A stretch of 64,000 bases of DNA from Pseudomonas neustonica (GCF_003797945.1 NZ_RKKU01000004.1:151164-215163); one strand, 5' to 3'; counted from the first letter of the stretch, positions 40,947-51,062 are shown. A program made the numbers and translations. Notes: generated from the sequence alone by a model not told the origin.

Positions 40947-43346
40947 ATGTCCCAGGATCCCAAGGTTGTATCGATTAAGCCGAATCTCGCTGGCCGCAAG
41001 GGCGCGCGGGCGGGCGAGGGTTCCTCTGTTTTGCCACTGCCGCTCATAGCGGTTCGCGAGCACCTTCAGCAATATCTCCTTGGCGCGCTCAATACCCTGT
41101 TTGATGCGGCGGACGACAATCTCTTCGAAATGGCCGATCGGGCCTCAAGTAACGCCGAGCAGAACCTGTTTTTTGAAGCTATGCGTGCTGTGCGCCTGCA
41201 GCGTGGCGCCATTCTAAAGAATGCTGCTGACGAGCTTGTTCAGGCGACCGAAAGGTTAAATAGCGACACACCTGCTCGCGCCCTGCATACCTCTTTCGAG
41301 CTGGATAGCCTGGCTTTGGTGCAGCCTGATGAGCTGGAGCAGTCGGTCACGCTGGACGGCATGGTCAGCAGGGTTAATGGGCGAAACCAGCAGCCGTTGA
41401 TGCACTTGGCTATCCGCAGTAACAGCCTGGTCAAAAGCCTGATTGATGAGCGCAATAACCCCTTGGCGCCGGCAGCGCTAGCCCAGTATTTTGCTGATGC
41501 AATTAAGCCGCTGGGGTTGGAAATCAAGGTTCGTCTGATTATTTTCAAGCTGTTTGAGCGCTATGTATTCAATCCAATTGATACTGAATACGAAGAGCTC
41601 AATACGCTGCTGATCAATTCTGGGGTGATGCCTGACCTGCGGCTGGCGCAAGTGACGCCTAGCTCGCGCCGCGTGCCTGCGGCCGGGTCTGGTTCATCTT
41701 CTAGCAATGAAGCCCGAAGCGGTCAGTCCAGCAGTGCCGATCAGCAAGAAGTGCTGAGTATGTTCAGTGAGCTTATCGGCAACTGGCGTCACGCCAGCGG
41801 TGACATGGCGCTATCGGGGTTGACCGGCGCGGGCGCCAAGCCCATGCCCAGCAACGAACTGCTGCAAGTACTTGCCGACATGCCGGCGGATCAGCTGGCT
41901 AATGGTGATGCCGAGAATCAGCTCCCGGGCATGCGTCAACGTATTCAGCAGCTGTTGCAGCAGCAGCGGCATCAGACGGGTGGGGATCACAAAACCTTGG
42001 GCCGGGTGGATGACGATGTCATTAGCCTGGTGTCCATGTTGTTTGATTTTATCCTGGAAGATCCGGCGCTACCTGCCGCTGTCAAGGCCATGATCAGCCG
42101 CCTGCAACTGCCCATCTTGCGCGTAGCCATTGCCGACAAGAGTTTCTTCAGTCGGGGCTCTCACCCTGCGCGCCGCCTGCTCAATGAGCTGGCACGGGCT
42201 ACCATGGGCTGGAATGACCACGATGATCTGCGCCGCGATCAGCTGCATGCGCTGCTGGAGAGTATCGTGGAGCAATTGTTGGCGGTCAGTGCACCACAGG
42301 ACTCGTTGTTTGAGGCGCTGAATGTTGAGCTCACCAATTGTCTGCGTAATGAGCAGCGTCGCTCAGATCGGATAGAGCAGCGCACGCGCGATGCTGAAGA
42401 AGGGCGAGCGCGCATGCAACTGGCGCGCAATGACGTTGCCAAGGTCATCAACAACCTGTTGGTCGGTCGTACGCTCCCGGTGACGCTGGTTGACCTGTTG
42501 CGTGATAGCTGGAGTCAAGTGCTGCAAATGGTCTGTCTGCGCGAAGGTGCGGACTCCAAGGCGTGGCGGCAGAGTGTCGACCTGGCTCAGCGCATGATCG
42601 ATAGTATTGAACCCGTCCCTCTGGGTGAGATGCGCGCGCGCGCTGAGAGTAACCAACAGGTGCTTGATGCATTACATGTGGGCCTTGAATCGCTGGGGAT
42701 GGACGCCTCTGCGGTCGCTGTGCAGGTCGCGCGGTTATCACTGCCTCAGGCGCGAGCGCTCGCGGTGGCACAAGACGCTGCGCAGAAAATACTAGATGAG
42801 CGTGCAGCTCAAGCCGCTGCACGCGTTGCCGTGCAAAAAATTGAAAGCCCGGAAGAGTCGGTGCGGGCAGGAGGCGATGCGGTTCAGGGCGCAGCTGCTG
42901 CTGACGTGCCTGAGCAGGAAAGCGTATCGTCACCCCTGCAGCCGGAAACGCCCGAGTCGGTTATCGAGCCTATTGCGCAGATACGGGTTGAAGCTCCGGT
43001 GCTGGAACAGCTGGATTCGGAGCCAGAGGCGGACACGGTTGATGACTTGCCTAGTGTCGGCGCTCAGCGTTGGATCGAGAGCCTGCGTGCTGGCTGTTGG
43101 TTTCGCTTGGGTGCGACCGAAGGTCGGCCAGAGCAACGCTGCAAGCTGGCAGCAATCATCAGCTTCAGCGGCAAATATATCTTCGTCAATCGTGGCGGCA
43201 TGAAGGTCGCCGAGTTTGGCAGGATTGAGCTGGCGCACCATTTTGAGCAGGGCCTGATTACAGTACTGGACGAGAACCAGCTGTTTGATCGCGCGCTTGA
43301 GTCAGTGATTGGCAACCTGCGGCGCCTGCAATCCGGAAAACCCTGA
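40947..43346 (+). CDS. DUF1631 family protein
   Basis: 799 residues, soluble and mainly helical. It matches the DUF1631 layout: an N-terminal region with FDAADDNLFEMADRASSNAEQ, a Ser/Gly-rich break near 235-255, a long helical middle and a C-terminal beta domain (about 705-795: GCWFRLGATEGRPEQRCKLA) with a PilZ-like or SH3-like look. In some species DUF1631 proteins carry a C-terminal c-di-GMP-binding PilZ-like domain and act in motility; the RxxxR/DxSxxG motif of PilZ is not evident here. Sits between nadC and ampD as in other pseudomonads. Confidence 0.85.
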   Translation: MSQDPKVVSIKPNLAGRKGARAGEGSSVLPLPLIAVREHLQQYLLGALNTLFDAADDNLFEMADRASSNAEQNLFFEAMRAVRLQRGAILKNAADELVQATERLNSDTPARALHTSFELDSLALVQPDELEQSVTLDGMVSRVNGRNQQPLMHLAIRSNSLVKSLIDERNNPLAPAALAQYFADAIKPLGLEIKVRLIIFKLFERYVFNPIDTEYEELNTLLINSGVMPDLRLAQVTPSSRRVPAAGSGSSSSNEARSGQSSSADQQEVLSMFSELIGNWRHASGDMALSGLTGAGAKPMPSNELLQVLADMPADQLANGDAENQLPGMRQRIQQLLQQQRHQTGGDHKTLGRVDDDVISLVSMLFDFILEDPALPAAVKAMISRLQLPILRVAIADKSFFSRGSHPARRLLNELARATMGWNDHDDLRRDQLHALLESIVEQLLAVSAPQDSLFEALNVELTNCLRNEQRRSDRIEQRTRDAEEGRARMQLARNDVAKVINNLLVGRTLPVTLVDLLRDSWSQVLQMVCLREGADSKAWRQSVDLAQRMIDSIEPVPLGEMRARAESNQQVLDALHVGLESLGMDASAVAVQVARLSLPQARALAVAQDAAQKILDERAAQAAARVAVQKIESPEESVRAGGDAVQGAAAADVPEQESVSSPLQPETPESVIEPIAQIRVEAPVLEQLDSEPEADTVDDLPSVGAQRWIESLRAGCWFRLGATEGRPEQRCKLAAIISFSGKYIFVNRGGMKVAEFGRIELAHHFEQGLITVLDENQLFDRALESVIGNLRRLQSGKP

Positions 43347-43414
43347 TCCAAGCCGGGTGCGTGGCTGCTTTGCTCCTGTTAGCATAAGGTTTTGTTGATG
43401 GGAGTTTGAGCATA

Positions 43415-43975
43415 ATGCGCCTGCATAAGGGCTGGTTAGACAGCGCGCGAATATGCCGTTCAGAGCATTTTAATGATCGCCCTGACGGCGAAGCTGTGTC
43501 GCTTCTTGTTGTGCACAATATCAGTTTGCCGCCGGGCGACTTCGGTGGTGGCCACGTGCAGCGTTTTTTCTGCGGTCAGCTCGATTCCTCCCTGCATCCT
43601 TATTTCGCTGAAATCGCGCACCTGCGCGTATCCGCACATTTTTTTATTGAGCGCGACGGCGCTATCACCCAATTTGTCAGTTGTGACGAGCGTGCCTGGC
43701 ATGCCGGTGCCTCCTTTTTTGGCGGGCGCGACAACTGCAATGACTTCTCTATTGGCGTAGAGCTGGAGGGCACAGATCAGACGCCCTACACTGACGCGCA
43801 GTATGCTGCTCTTGGCGAATTGACTCAGGCCCTGCAGCTGGCCTATCCGGCGATCACTCCCTATCGGGTTACCGGGCATGAGTTTATCGCGCCGGGACGC
43901 AAGACAGATCCGGGCAGCGCTTTCGATTGGCGCCGGTTTTTGCTCAGCCTGACGTCTGTTAAACCCACTGCTTAA
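43415..43975 (+). CDS. ampD: 1,6-anhydro-N-acetylmuramyl-L-alanine amidase AmpD
   Basis: Cytoplasmic zinc amidase that cuts the stem peptide from anhydro-muropeptides; loss derepresses AmpC beta-lactamase. 186 residues from the ATG at 43415, with GGGAG ten bases upstream; the TTG at 43406 is rejected. Metal ligands and catalysis: SLLVVHNISLPPGDFGG (His), DERAWHAGASFF and VTGHEFIAPGRKTDPGSAFDW (His, Asp). Overlaps no neighbour; ampE starts 11 bases on. Confidence 0.96.
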   Translation: MRLHKGWLDSARICRSEHFNDRPDGEAVSLLVVHNISLPPGDFGGGHVQRFFCGQLDSSLHPYFAEIAHLRVSAHFFIERDGAITQFVSCDERAWHAGASFFGGRDNCNDFSIGVELEGTDQTPYTDAQYAALGELTQALQLAYPAITPYRVTGHEFIAPGRKTDPGSAFDWRRFLLSLTSVKPTA

Positions 43976-43986
43976 AGGTCCTGCGC

Positions 43987-44808
43987 ATGCGTTTCCTCAT
44001 TTTGTTGGCGACCGTTCTGTTGATTCGATTCACGCCCCTGAGTCGCGGCGTGCGTCCGGATTTGACTGCTGCCTGGGCGCGCTACAGTGCGCGATTTGCT
44101 GAGCGCCGACCGGGCTGGCCAGCGCTGCTATGTCTGTTGCTGCCGTTGTTACCGTTGGAAATTGCCTTCTGGTTGCTGGCCGATGTGGCGCACGGCATTT
44201 TTGTGCTGGCGCTGGGCGTTCTGGTGTTGCTGCTGGGGTTGGGCGGGCATGATTTGCTGCGCGGCTTTGGATGCCGCTTTGAGCAAGCCTGGGGACGAGG
44301 TGACAAAGCCGCGGCAACCTTAATTGCTGAGAATGACTGGGGCGTGCGGGCAAGCGATGAGAGGATGCTTGTCGCGCAGGTCCGCAGTCGCATGCTGGTC
44401 GAAGCCTGTGCCAGTTATTTCGTGCCATTACTCTGGTTTCTGCTCCTTGGCCCCATGGGCGCATTGGGATACCGTCTGTTAAGGCTATACGTAGATAGAC
44501 TCCCGGTTGAAGCGCAGGGTTACGCGGGCAGTCTCGTGCACGCGATGGAGTGGTTGCCGGCACGATTGCTTGCGGTCAGCTTTGCACTGGTTGGACATTA
44601 CGATCGGGTCTTCGGGGCGATGCGCGGTTTGTGGGGTGATTGGGAGCAACCGGTTGAGCTGTTCTTGTCCAAGGCGGCAGAGGCGGCCATCGAAGGTGAA
44701 TCCAGCCAAGCGCAAAGCGGGAACGTTTTAGCTCCGATCCGCTCACTGTTATTCCGCGCGGCACTGGCTTGGGCTGTACCTGTGGCGCTGCTGGCACTCT
44801 TGGGATAG
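43987..44808 (+). CDS. ampE: AmpE, regulatory membrane protein
   Basis: 273-residue inner-membrane protein with about four hydrophobic segments, partner of AmpD in the ampDE operon. The conserved opening RFLILLATVLLIRFTPLSRG and the central ERMLVAQVRSRMLVEACASYF and FVPLLWFLLLGPMGALGYRLLR stretches fit the family. Proposed to take part in sensing for AmpC control; mechanism unclear. Confidence 0.93.
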   Translation: MRFLILLATVLLIRFTPLSRGVRPDLTAAWARYSARFAERRPGWPALLCLLLPLLPLEIAFWLLADVAHGIFVLALGVLVLLLGLGGHDLLRGFGCRFEQAWGRGDKAAATLIAENDWGVRASDERMLVAQVRSRMLVEACASYFVPLLWFLLLGPMGALGYRLLRLYVDRLPVEAQGYAGSLVHAMEWLPARLLAVSFALVGHYDRVFGAMRGLWGDWEQPVELFLSKAAEAAIEGESSQAQSGNVLAPIRSLLFRAALAWAVPVALLALLG

Positions 44809-44823
44809 ATTTCGCCCCAACGT

Positions 44824-44850
44824 TAAAGTTGTCTCGGTATCAGCCGATAG
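44824..44850 (+). promoter_or_regulatory. Sigma-28 (FliA) flagellar-class promoter of the chemoreceptor gene
   Basis: TAAAGTTG (44824-44831), an 11-base spacer and GCCGATAG (44843-44850) match the FliA consensus TAAAGTTT-N11-GCCGATAA in all but the last base of each box. It lies 134 bases before the chemoreceptor start and inside no gene. Confidence 0.9.
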
Positions 44851-44984
44851 GCTCAGCATGGGACGAAAAGAATTAGCTACGCGTTAACAGGTCCGAAATA
44901 GTAGTACATATAACAACAAACAGGGGTGTCGGGACGATGCCTGCCAGGTCTGCCATAGACCGGTCTATTTAGGAGAAAAACTGG

Positions 44985-47003
44985 GTGAATAGTCTTCTTG
45001 CGCCTGCCATTGCCCTGATGAACCGCCTCAGCTACGGAATGAAGTTCTGTCTGATCAGCGTGCTCTTTTTTATTCCGCTCGGCATTGTTAGCAGTATGGT
45101 GGTCCATCAGGCTTACGAGCGTGTTCAGATGACGCGCCACGCCCAGCAGAACCTGGAGCTCGTGCGAGCGAGCTCGGCCATTGTGCATGATGCAGAAGTG
45201 ATCCGGGATATGGAGAACGTGACCTCCATGCTGGGGCAGGGTCAGCTTGCAGCAGAGCTGGAAGCCCGTGGTGCAGGTTTGCGTAAGCAAGTGCTGGAAA
45301 AGCTGCAGGCGTTGCCTCTGGATACGCAAGACGATGCTGCAGCAGATGTTGCCACTAAACGCGACGAGTTGATTGCGCTTTACCAAGGCTTGGCCAATGA
45401 GTCGGTTAGCGGTAAGAAGGTGCTAGCGGTGCAGGGACTGGCCGAAGCGGCTACCTTGCTGAACTTTAGTGCGGCCTATGCAGGTCTGCCGCAGGACTTT
45501 GATCGCGACGTTCGTCAACTCACAGAATTGCTCATTGATGCTACCCCGCAGGTTACCTCCGCACTGGGCGAAGGGCGTGCCGTGGGCGCTTACTCCATGG
45601 GGCTGGGTTTCATTAACTCTGATGCCAGTCGTGCAATGGATGACCTGTTTGAGACGCTGCAAAAGCTGACTGCAAACTATCAGCAGAAGCTGCAGCAGAC
45701 GTTGTCCGGGTCAGAGCTGCAGGGCCTCAAACCGGCGGCTGATGCCAGTTTGGAGAGTTTGAGCGTTGCACAGAACATATTTGATGAAGAAATCATTTTG
45801 GCTAACTCACTGGAAGGCGAGTGGGATGATTACTTTGCGCGCATTACGGTCGAAATTGAAAAGACCTACGCGCTGGATGCAGCGATCTTTGACACCTTGT
45901 CTACGCGGTTGAAAGCGCGTTTAGGGCAGAATCAGCGGTCTATGCTGATCCTTATTGTGTCGCTCTCTCTGGTTGGCTTGCTGATCATTTATCTCTACGC
46001 CGGTTTCTATATGGCGACGCGTCGCACCCTGAAACGCTTGTCTTCGCAGATGGGGCAGGTGGCCGGCGGCGATATGACGGTTCAAGTCGAGGTGGATAGT
46101 CACGACGAGCTGGGCGATCTGGCGGCGGACTTTAATAACACAGTGCTCAAGGTTCGTGAGCTGATTCGTCAGGTCAGTACTACCTCGGATCAGGTGCAGG
46201 AGCAGTCGCGTCAAGTCGAGAACATCGCTACCGAAAGTAGCCATGCGGCAGCGTCTCAGCGTAGTCAGATCGAGCAGGTTGCAACGGCCATGAATGAGAT
46301 GGCGGCAACCTCACAGGAAGTTGCCCGCAGCGCTGCCTTGGCAGTAACCAACGCTGAGGAGGTTAACAACCAAACGCTCAGTGGTCGGCGCCTGGTGGAA
46401 TCCTCGGTGGATGGGATTGAAAAACTCTCTGGTGAGATTGAAAACTCGGTTCGGGTTATCAACCAGTTGGCCGATGACAGCTCATCAATCAGCCGCGTGC
46501 TGGATGTAATCAAAGGGGTTGCCGAACAAACCAACCTGTTGGCGCTCAACGCCGCCATTGAGGCAGCGCGCGCTGGCGAGCAGGGTCGAGGTTTTGCCGT
46601 GGTCGCGGACGAAGTGCGCACCCTGGCGCGCCGTACCCAGCAATCAACCGAAGAAATTGAGCAGATGATCGTGCGTCTGCAAGATGGCGTGAGTGCGGCG
46701 GTGAAGGCTATGGGTAGCAGTCATAGCATGACGGCAGAAGCCGTGGATGCCTCCCGCAAGGTGCAGGAAGGGCTCGACAATATTCTCAAGTCAGTCGTGC
46801 ATATCGTTGATCAGAGTCAGCAGATTGCGGCGGCTGCAGAGCAGCAGACCGCCGTCAGCCATGATATCGATCACAATATCGTGGAAATCAATCAGGCTGG
46901 CGAGCGCACTGCTGCAGGGGCGAGTCAGGCCGAAGAGTCCAGTGGCCGTATGACGCAGTTGGTGCAATCGCTGCAAAGTATTATCAGCGCGTTCAAGGTC
47001 TGA
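44985..47003 (+). CDS. Methyl-accepting chemotaxis protein
   Basis: 672 residues, GTG start with TTAGGAG nine bases upstream. First membrane helix at about 20-42, a long periplasmic helical sensor region (about 43-320), second helix at about 323-345 ([22 protein letters not shown]), HAMP (about 345-400) and the MCP signalling domain. The hairpin tip [20 protein letters not shown] and [15 protein letters not shown] are perfect. The sensor lacks a Cache or 4HB motif I can name. No C-terminal CheR pentapeptide (ends IISAFKV). Confidence 0.95.
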   Translation: MNSLLAPAIALMNRLSYGMKFCLISVLFFIPLGIVSSMVVHQAYERVQMTRHAQQNLELVRASSAIVHDAEVIRDMENVTSMLGQGQLAAELEARGAGLRKQVLEKLQALPLDTQDDAAADVATKRDELIALYQGLANESVSGKKVLAVQGLAEAATLLNFSAAYAGLPQDFDRDVRQLTELLIDATPQVTSALGEGRAVGAYSMGLGFINSDASRAMDDLFETLQKLTANYQQKLQQTLSGSELQGLKPAADASLESLSVAQNIFDEEIILANSLEGEWDDYFARITVEIEKTYALDAAIFDTLSTRLKARLGQNQRSMLILIVSLSLVGLLIIYLYAGFYMATRRTLKRLSSQMGQVAGGDMTVQVEVDSHDELGDLAADFNNTVLKVRELIRQVSTTSDQVQEQSRQVENIATESSHAAASQRSQIEQVATAMNEMAATSQEVARSAALAVTNAEEVNNQTLSGRRLVESSVDGIEKLSGEIENSVRVINQLADDSSSISRVLDVIKGVAEQTNLLALNAAIEAARAGEQGRGFAVVADEVRTLARRTQQSTEEIEQMIVRLQDGVSAAVKAMGSSHSMTAEAVDASRKVQEGLDNILKSVVHIVDQSQQIAAAAEQQTAVSHDIDHNIVEINQAGERTAAGASQAEESSGRMTQLVQSLQSIISAFKV

Positions 47004-47022
47004 CGCGCTGTGCTTCCCAGGC

Positions 47023-47589
47023 TCAGGCTGCAGGCTTGGGTTTGGGAGCCCAGAGCACTTCCGGCGTTTCCTCAAGGCGGGCAATGGTCCGCGCCAGCAC
47101 AAACAGCAGATCAGATAACCGGTTGAGGTAGATCAGCGCCTGCTGATTTACCTCAACCTGTTGCGCCAGGCTGATGTATTGTCGTTCCGCTCGGCGACAC
47201 ACACTGCGCGCCATGTGCGCCTGCGCAATCGCCTTTGAACCGCCTGGCAGAATGAAGTTTGTCAGCGGTTCCAAATCGGCGTTCAGCTCGTCAATAGCCT
47301 GCTCCAGCTGCGCCACATCAGCGGCATCGATCATGTCGTGGCCAGGTACCGCCAGTTCGCCACCCAGATCAAACAGGCGATGCTGTATAGGCGTTAGCAG
47401 TGCGAGCAAAGGATGCACGCGGTAGTCGGTTAACTCGGTGATGAGCAGGCCCACCTGGCAATTAAGCTCATCTACGTCTCCCATGGCCGCGACGCGCGGA
47501 TGGTTCTTGGCGATACGTTCGCCATTCGCCAGGCCCGTGTCGCCCTTATCGCCGGTACGGGTATAGAGCTTGCTCAAACGATAGCCCAT
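47023..47589 (-). CDS. Cob(I)yrinic acid a,c-diamide adenosyltransferase, PduO type
   Basis: Transfers adenosyl from ATP to cobalamin. 188 residues. The ATP-binding N-terminus YTRTGDKGDTGLANGERI and the C-terminal SVCRRAERQYISL (RRAER motif) mark the PduO/MMAB type. It is convergent with the chemoreceptor gene and lies between it and panE. No other cobalamin gene is near, so the link to vitamin B12 is local only. Confidence 0.93.
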   Translation of the reverse strand: MGYRLSKLYTRTGDKGDTGLANGERIAKNHPRVAAMGDVDELNCQVGLLITELTDYRVHPLLALLTPIQHRLFDLGGELAVPGHDMIDAADVAQLEQAIDELNADLEPLTNFILPGGSKAIAQAHMARSVCRRAERQYISLAQQVEVNQQALIYLNRLSDLLFVLARTIARLEETPEVLWAPKPKPAA

Positions 47590-47661
47590 GGTGTTTCGCT
47601 CTCCGCTAAATAAAGTGTTGATTGCTTGAATATCGCGTAAGCCTAGCGGTAAAGCGGGTGG

Positions 47662-48573
47662 TCAGTCCACGGGCAGGTTTTTATCGGCCAAGCACTGACG
47701 GGTTGCCTGCAGTAAGCGGGTGAGGGCGGGAACCGCTATATTGCGTTGCTGCGCCTGGCGGCAGGCATAGCCGAGAATATAATCCAGCTCGGTGCGGCGC
47801 TTGGCACGCAGGTCCTGGCGCATTGAGGAGCTGTTGCTCGCAGTGCGCTGAATGACGTCATGAATCTGTTTGGCGAGCTCGTTAGTGTCAGCGACACCCT
47901 GTGCTGCCAATAGCAGCTGTAATTCCTCAATGCACCTATCTAACCAATCACCCGCGCGGCTCGGCACGGCGCCATTGACGCAGTCAAATAGCAGGGTGAA
48001 TGGGTTGATCGCGCAGTTGATTGCCAGCTTGCGCCACAGCACGGCAAGGATGTCGTTATCCCACTGCCATTCGATGCTGCTGGTTATGCGCTCCAGCCAA
48101 GGGGGCGGGGGTTGTTGATCCGGATCTCCAATAACCGTTTTGCCTTGCCCTGCCCAGACCAGATGCTGCGGTGACGGTTGCCAAGCGCCATCGGTGACGC
48201 TGGCGTAGAGCACCCGCTGTTGCGCGAATGCAGCACTGACCTCTTGCTGCGCACCAAGGCCATTTTGTAGCAGTAGTATCTGGCTGCCCGGATTCAGCCG
48301 GTGACGGATAGACTCCAGCGCCGAGATGACGGCGTAGGCCTTGGTGGCTACAACGACGATGTCTATCGGGCCAGTGCTCTGGGAGGCAATCTCTGTGGTT
48401 ACGGGGAGCACGCGGCGGGCGCCGTGGTGCTCAAATATCAATTGGTTGCTGTTGTTTTGCCATTGCGTCAGTGCAGATGAGTTACGCAGTAGCAGGCAGC
48501 AGGACTGGTTGGCCTGCTGCAGCCGCGCAATCCACAGCAGACCGAGACTGCCAGCACCAAGAACATGCACCAT
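47662..48573 (-). CDS. panE: 2-dehydropantoate 2-reductase (ketopantoate reductase)
   Basis: NADPH enzyme that makes pantoate for CoA synthesis. 303 residues. N-terminal Rossmann loop VLGAGSLGLLWIARL, central VVATKAYAVISALESI and the C-terminal catalytic region with K-L-A-I-N-C-A-I-N-P and SSMRQDLRAKRRTELDYILG (Lys and Asn/Glu ligands of the family). Next in line to the PA4396-like regulator, as I recall from P. aeruginosa. Confidence 0.92.
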   Translation of the reverse strand: MVHVLGAGSLGLLWIARLQQANQSCCLLLRNSSALTQWQNNSNQLIFEHHGARRVLPVTTEIASQSTGPIDIVVVATKAYAVISALESIRHRLNPGSQILLLQNGLGAQQEVSAAFAQQRVLYASVTDGAWQPSPQHLVWAGQGKTVIGDPDQQPPPPWLERITSSIEWQWDNDILAVLWRKLAINCAINPFTLLFDCVNGAVPSRAGDWLDRCIEELQLLLAAQGVADTNELAKQIHDVIQRTASNSSSMRQDLRAKRRTELDYILGYACRQAQQRNIAVPALTRLLQATRQCLADKNLPVD

Positions 48574-48581
48574 GAAGTGGG

Positions 48582-49538
48582 TTATTTACCGCGAACTTCG
48601 GTGATCAGATTGGTTTCGTAGGCCTGCTGCAGGTGGTCTTCGACTTTGGCTAGCAAGTCCTCGGGACTAGGCAGATCATCTTTGTTAGTGACGGTGCATA
48701 ACGCCATACCAGCGCGAATCGACAAATAGCCTTCGGTTGTTTTAAAGGCTTTGAGGTTGAGACCGTCGTGCAGGCGGCGAAAGCTGTTGGGTTTACACTC
48801 TTCGGCATCGTCTGCGAGGGTCACAATGGCGAAGGCGTTAGTGGCTACCCGGGCTATTACATCGGTGGGGCGCACCAGCTGTTGCAGGCGCCTGGCGGTG
48901 CCTCGCAGAACCTCGCTCTGCACCGCTTCGCCGAAGCGATCGCCTAGCGATACCAGGTTTTGTACGCCCAGCAGTACGACGCAGCAGGCGCCACCGCGTG
49001 AATCAACGCTGCGCAGCGCTTCTTTCAGGCGCTGCAATAGGTAGCGACGATTGCCGATCGCTGTCAGGGTGTCGACCAGATTGTGTTCTTCGAGCTGGGC
49101 ATTGTTATTGGCCAGCAGGTGATTTTCGTCCAGTAGACGATTAATCAGCTGGGAGGTGCGGTCGGCGGCAAAAATGCGAGGCAGCAGTTGTTCATTCATT
49201 GAGGACTTGCTGATGAAGTCATCAACGCCACGGTCAAACGCCTCGCTGAGGACATTGTCGCCTTCGCGGGCGGTCAGCAAGACAACGTAGGTATAGTGAT
49301 TGTCCTGCTCATCCATTTGACGGATACGCGTGGTCAATTCAAGCCCGTCCATCTCCGGCATGAGCCAATCGGCGACCATAACGCTGGCTGGACGCTCTTC
49401 CTGCATACGCAGGGCATCCATTGCAGAGTTGGCGAAACGAATATCGTTGTAACCGGCCTGACTCAGGGTGTGTCCGATAACGGCGCTACTGAACTTGGTA
49501 TCGTCCACCACCAAAATACTGAGTTGGGGGTTAGGCAT
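48582..49538 (-). CDS. Response regulator with REC and degenerate GGDEF domain
   Basis: 318 residues. The receiver domain (about 1-125) has the acidic pair VVDD, the acceptor Asp in VMVADWLMPEMDG, Thr in VVLLTARE and Lys in ISKSS. The output domain (about 155-310) is a GGDEF fold by its opening LVDTLTAIGNRRYL, but the catalytic loop that should read GG(D/E)EF is VATNAFAIVTL. It therefore cannot make c-di-GMP; it may bind GTP or partner proteins. Divergent from yajQ, the product of which binds c-di-GMP in some species. Confidence 0.9.
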   Translation of the reverse strand: MPNPQLSILVVDDTKFSSAVIGHTLSQAGYNDIRFANSAMDALRMQEERPASVMVADWLMPEMDGLELTTRIRQMDEQDNHYTYVVLLTAREGDNVLSEAFDRGVDDFISKSSMNEQLLPRIFAADRTSQLINRLLDENHLLANNNAQLEEHNLVDTLTAIGNRRYLLQRLKEALRSVDSRGGACCVVLLGVQNLVSLGDRFGEAVQSEVLRGTARRLQQLVRPTDVIARVATNAFAIVTLADDAEECKPNSFRRLHDGLNLKAFKTTEGYLSIRAGMALCTVTNKDDLPSPEDLLAKVEDHLQQAYETNLITEVRGK

Positions 49539-49648
49539 CGAAGGTGCTCCCTGCTGGTCTCTGGCTGACTGCCGTTATAATGCTACGAGGTTATACTGTT
49601 GTTTTCTATCGAACATCATAATTATGCGTTTTGTGTGAGGTGATTCCA

Positions 49649-50134
49649 ATGCCATCGTTTGACGTTGTTTCTGAGCTTGATAAACATGAAGTAACCAACG
49701 CGGTAGATAATGCCATGAAAGAGCTTGAGCGGCGTTACGATTTGCGTGGTAAGGGCGGCTTTGAATTCAATAGCAAGAATCTGCAGGTCACTATTTCATC
49801 GGAAGCAGACTTTCAGCTTGAGCAGATGCTGGAAATTCTCAAGCTGTGTCTGGTCAAGCGCAACGTCGATATCCAGTGCCTTGAGATCAAGGACTCATTT
49901 GCCTCGGGCAAGCAAGTAAAGCAGGATGTGGCCCTAAAGGAAGGCATAGACAAGGATCTGGCGCGCAAGATTGTCGCTCTCATCAAGGACGCCAAACTGA
50001 AGGTGCAGGCAGCCATTCAAGGGGAGCAGGTCAGGGTAACCGGTAAGAAGCGCGATGACTTGCAGGAAGCGATGGCGCTGCTGCGCAATAGCTCGCTCGA
50101 TATGCCTCTGCAGTTCAACAATTTTCGTGATTAA
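49649..50134 (+). CDS. YajQ-family nucleotide-binding protein
   Basis: 161 residues from the ATG at 49649 with GAGGTGA seven bases upstream. Family members have a double RNP-like fold and some bind c-di-GMP (shown in Xanthomonas and Pseudomonas). The conserved [20 protein letters not shown], the RYDLRGKGG(F) loop and the basic C-terminal [27 protein letters not shown] are present. Acts as a cyclic-nucleotide or RNA-binding regulator (knowledge of family). Confidence 0.95.
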   Translation: MPSFDVVSELDKHEVTNAVDNAMKELERRYDLRGKGGFEFNSKNLQVTISSEADFQLEQMLEILKLCLVKRNVDIQCLEIKDSFASGKQVKQDVALKEGIDKDLARKIVALIKDAKLKVQAAIQGEQVRVTGKKRDDLQEAMALLRNSSLDMPLQFNNFRD

Positions 50135-50163
50135 AAACTTTAAATCTATTTGGGGGTAGTGCA

Positions 50164-51000
50164 ATGGAGGGACTTATGGAAAAGCTACAGGGCCTGGAGG
50201 AGGCGTGGTTGCCGCTGGTACTTGAGTACGGCAGCCAGTTTTTGTTGGCATTGCTCACGCTTGCGGTTGGTTGGTGGATTGTTGGCCGCCTGGTAGCTGC
50301 GCTGAACACGCTAATGCAGAAGCGTAACGTTGAGCCCACCTTGCATGGCTTTGTTTCTTCGCTGGCAAGTATCGCGCTCAAGGTGCTGTTGTTGGTCAGT
50401 GTGGCTGGCATGGTGGGGATCGAGACCACCTCGTTTATTGCCGTATTGGGTGCTGCCGGTCTGGCGGTGGGGCTGGCGCTACAAGGCAGTTTGGCCAATT
50501 TCGCGGGCGGCGCGCTCATTCTGTTTTTGCGTCCATTCCGTGCTGGCGATTACATCGAGGCACAGGGTGTTGGCGGTACCGTTGATAGCATTCAGATTTT
50601 CAATACTATTTTGAAGACTCCGGATAACAAGACGGTCATTGTTCCCAATGGCAGTTTGTCCAATGGCAATATCGTCAACTACTCACGCCAGGCCACTCGC
50701 CGTGTTGATGTTAATATTGGTATCGATTACGGCGACGACGTCAAGCAGGCGCGCTCCATTCTGCTGGGTCTGGCGGCAGCGGATAGCCGAGTATTGAAAG
50801 ATCCCGAAGCGGTTGTGTGGTTGGTTTCACTGGGCGATAACTCGGTAAACCTGTCGCTGCGCATGTGGACTAAAACAGAGGATTTCTGGGGTGTGTTCTG
50901 GGATATTCAGGAGCAGGCCAAGGAAGCCTTTGATGCACAGGGCATTACCATTCCGTTCCCGCAACGGACAGTGCATGTGGTAAAGCAAGAAGCTGAATAG
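50164..51000 (+). CDS. mscS: Small-conductance mechanosensitive channel (MscS)
   Basis: 278 residues with three membrane helices. The pore helix GAAGLAVGLALQGSLANFAGG and the following LFLRPFRAGDYIEAQGVGGTV beta domain entry are the MscS signature; the C-terminal IDYGDDVKQARSILLGL fits the vestibule. Gives way to osmotic down-shock. GGAGG ribosome site is not obvious; the first GTG/ATG choice at 50164 is preceded by GGGGG. Third gene after yajQ in a likely common transcript. Confidence 0.95.
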   Translation: MEGLMEKLQGLEEAWLPLVLEYGSQFLLALLTLAVGWWIVGRLVAALNTLMQKRNVEPTLHGFVSSLASIALKVLLLVSVAGMVGIETTSFIAVLGAAGLAVGLALQGSLANFAGGALILFLRPFRAGDYIEAQGVGGTVDSIQIFNTILKTPDNKTVIVPNGSLSNGNIVNYSRQATRRVDVNIGIDYGDDVKQARSILLGLAAADSRVLKDPEAVVWLVSLGDNSVNLSLRMWTKTEDFWGVFWDIQEQAKEAFDAQGITIPFPQRTVHVVKQEAE

Positions 51001-51008
51001 GTATTTTT

Positions 51009-51053
51009 CAGACATTAAAAAACCCGGCCATGTGCCGGGTTTTTTAATGTCTG
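51009..51053. terminator. Bidirectional terminator between mscS and ampG
   Basis: A perfect 20-bp inverted repeat (51009-51028 and 51034-51053) with a 5-base loop. Its GC core CCCGGC/GCCGGG is flanked by A6/T6 runs, so it stops transcription from both sides. It lies exactly between the convergent mscS and ampG genes. Confidence 0.95.
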
Positions 51054-51062
51054 CTGTCGCTC

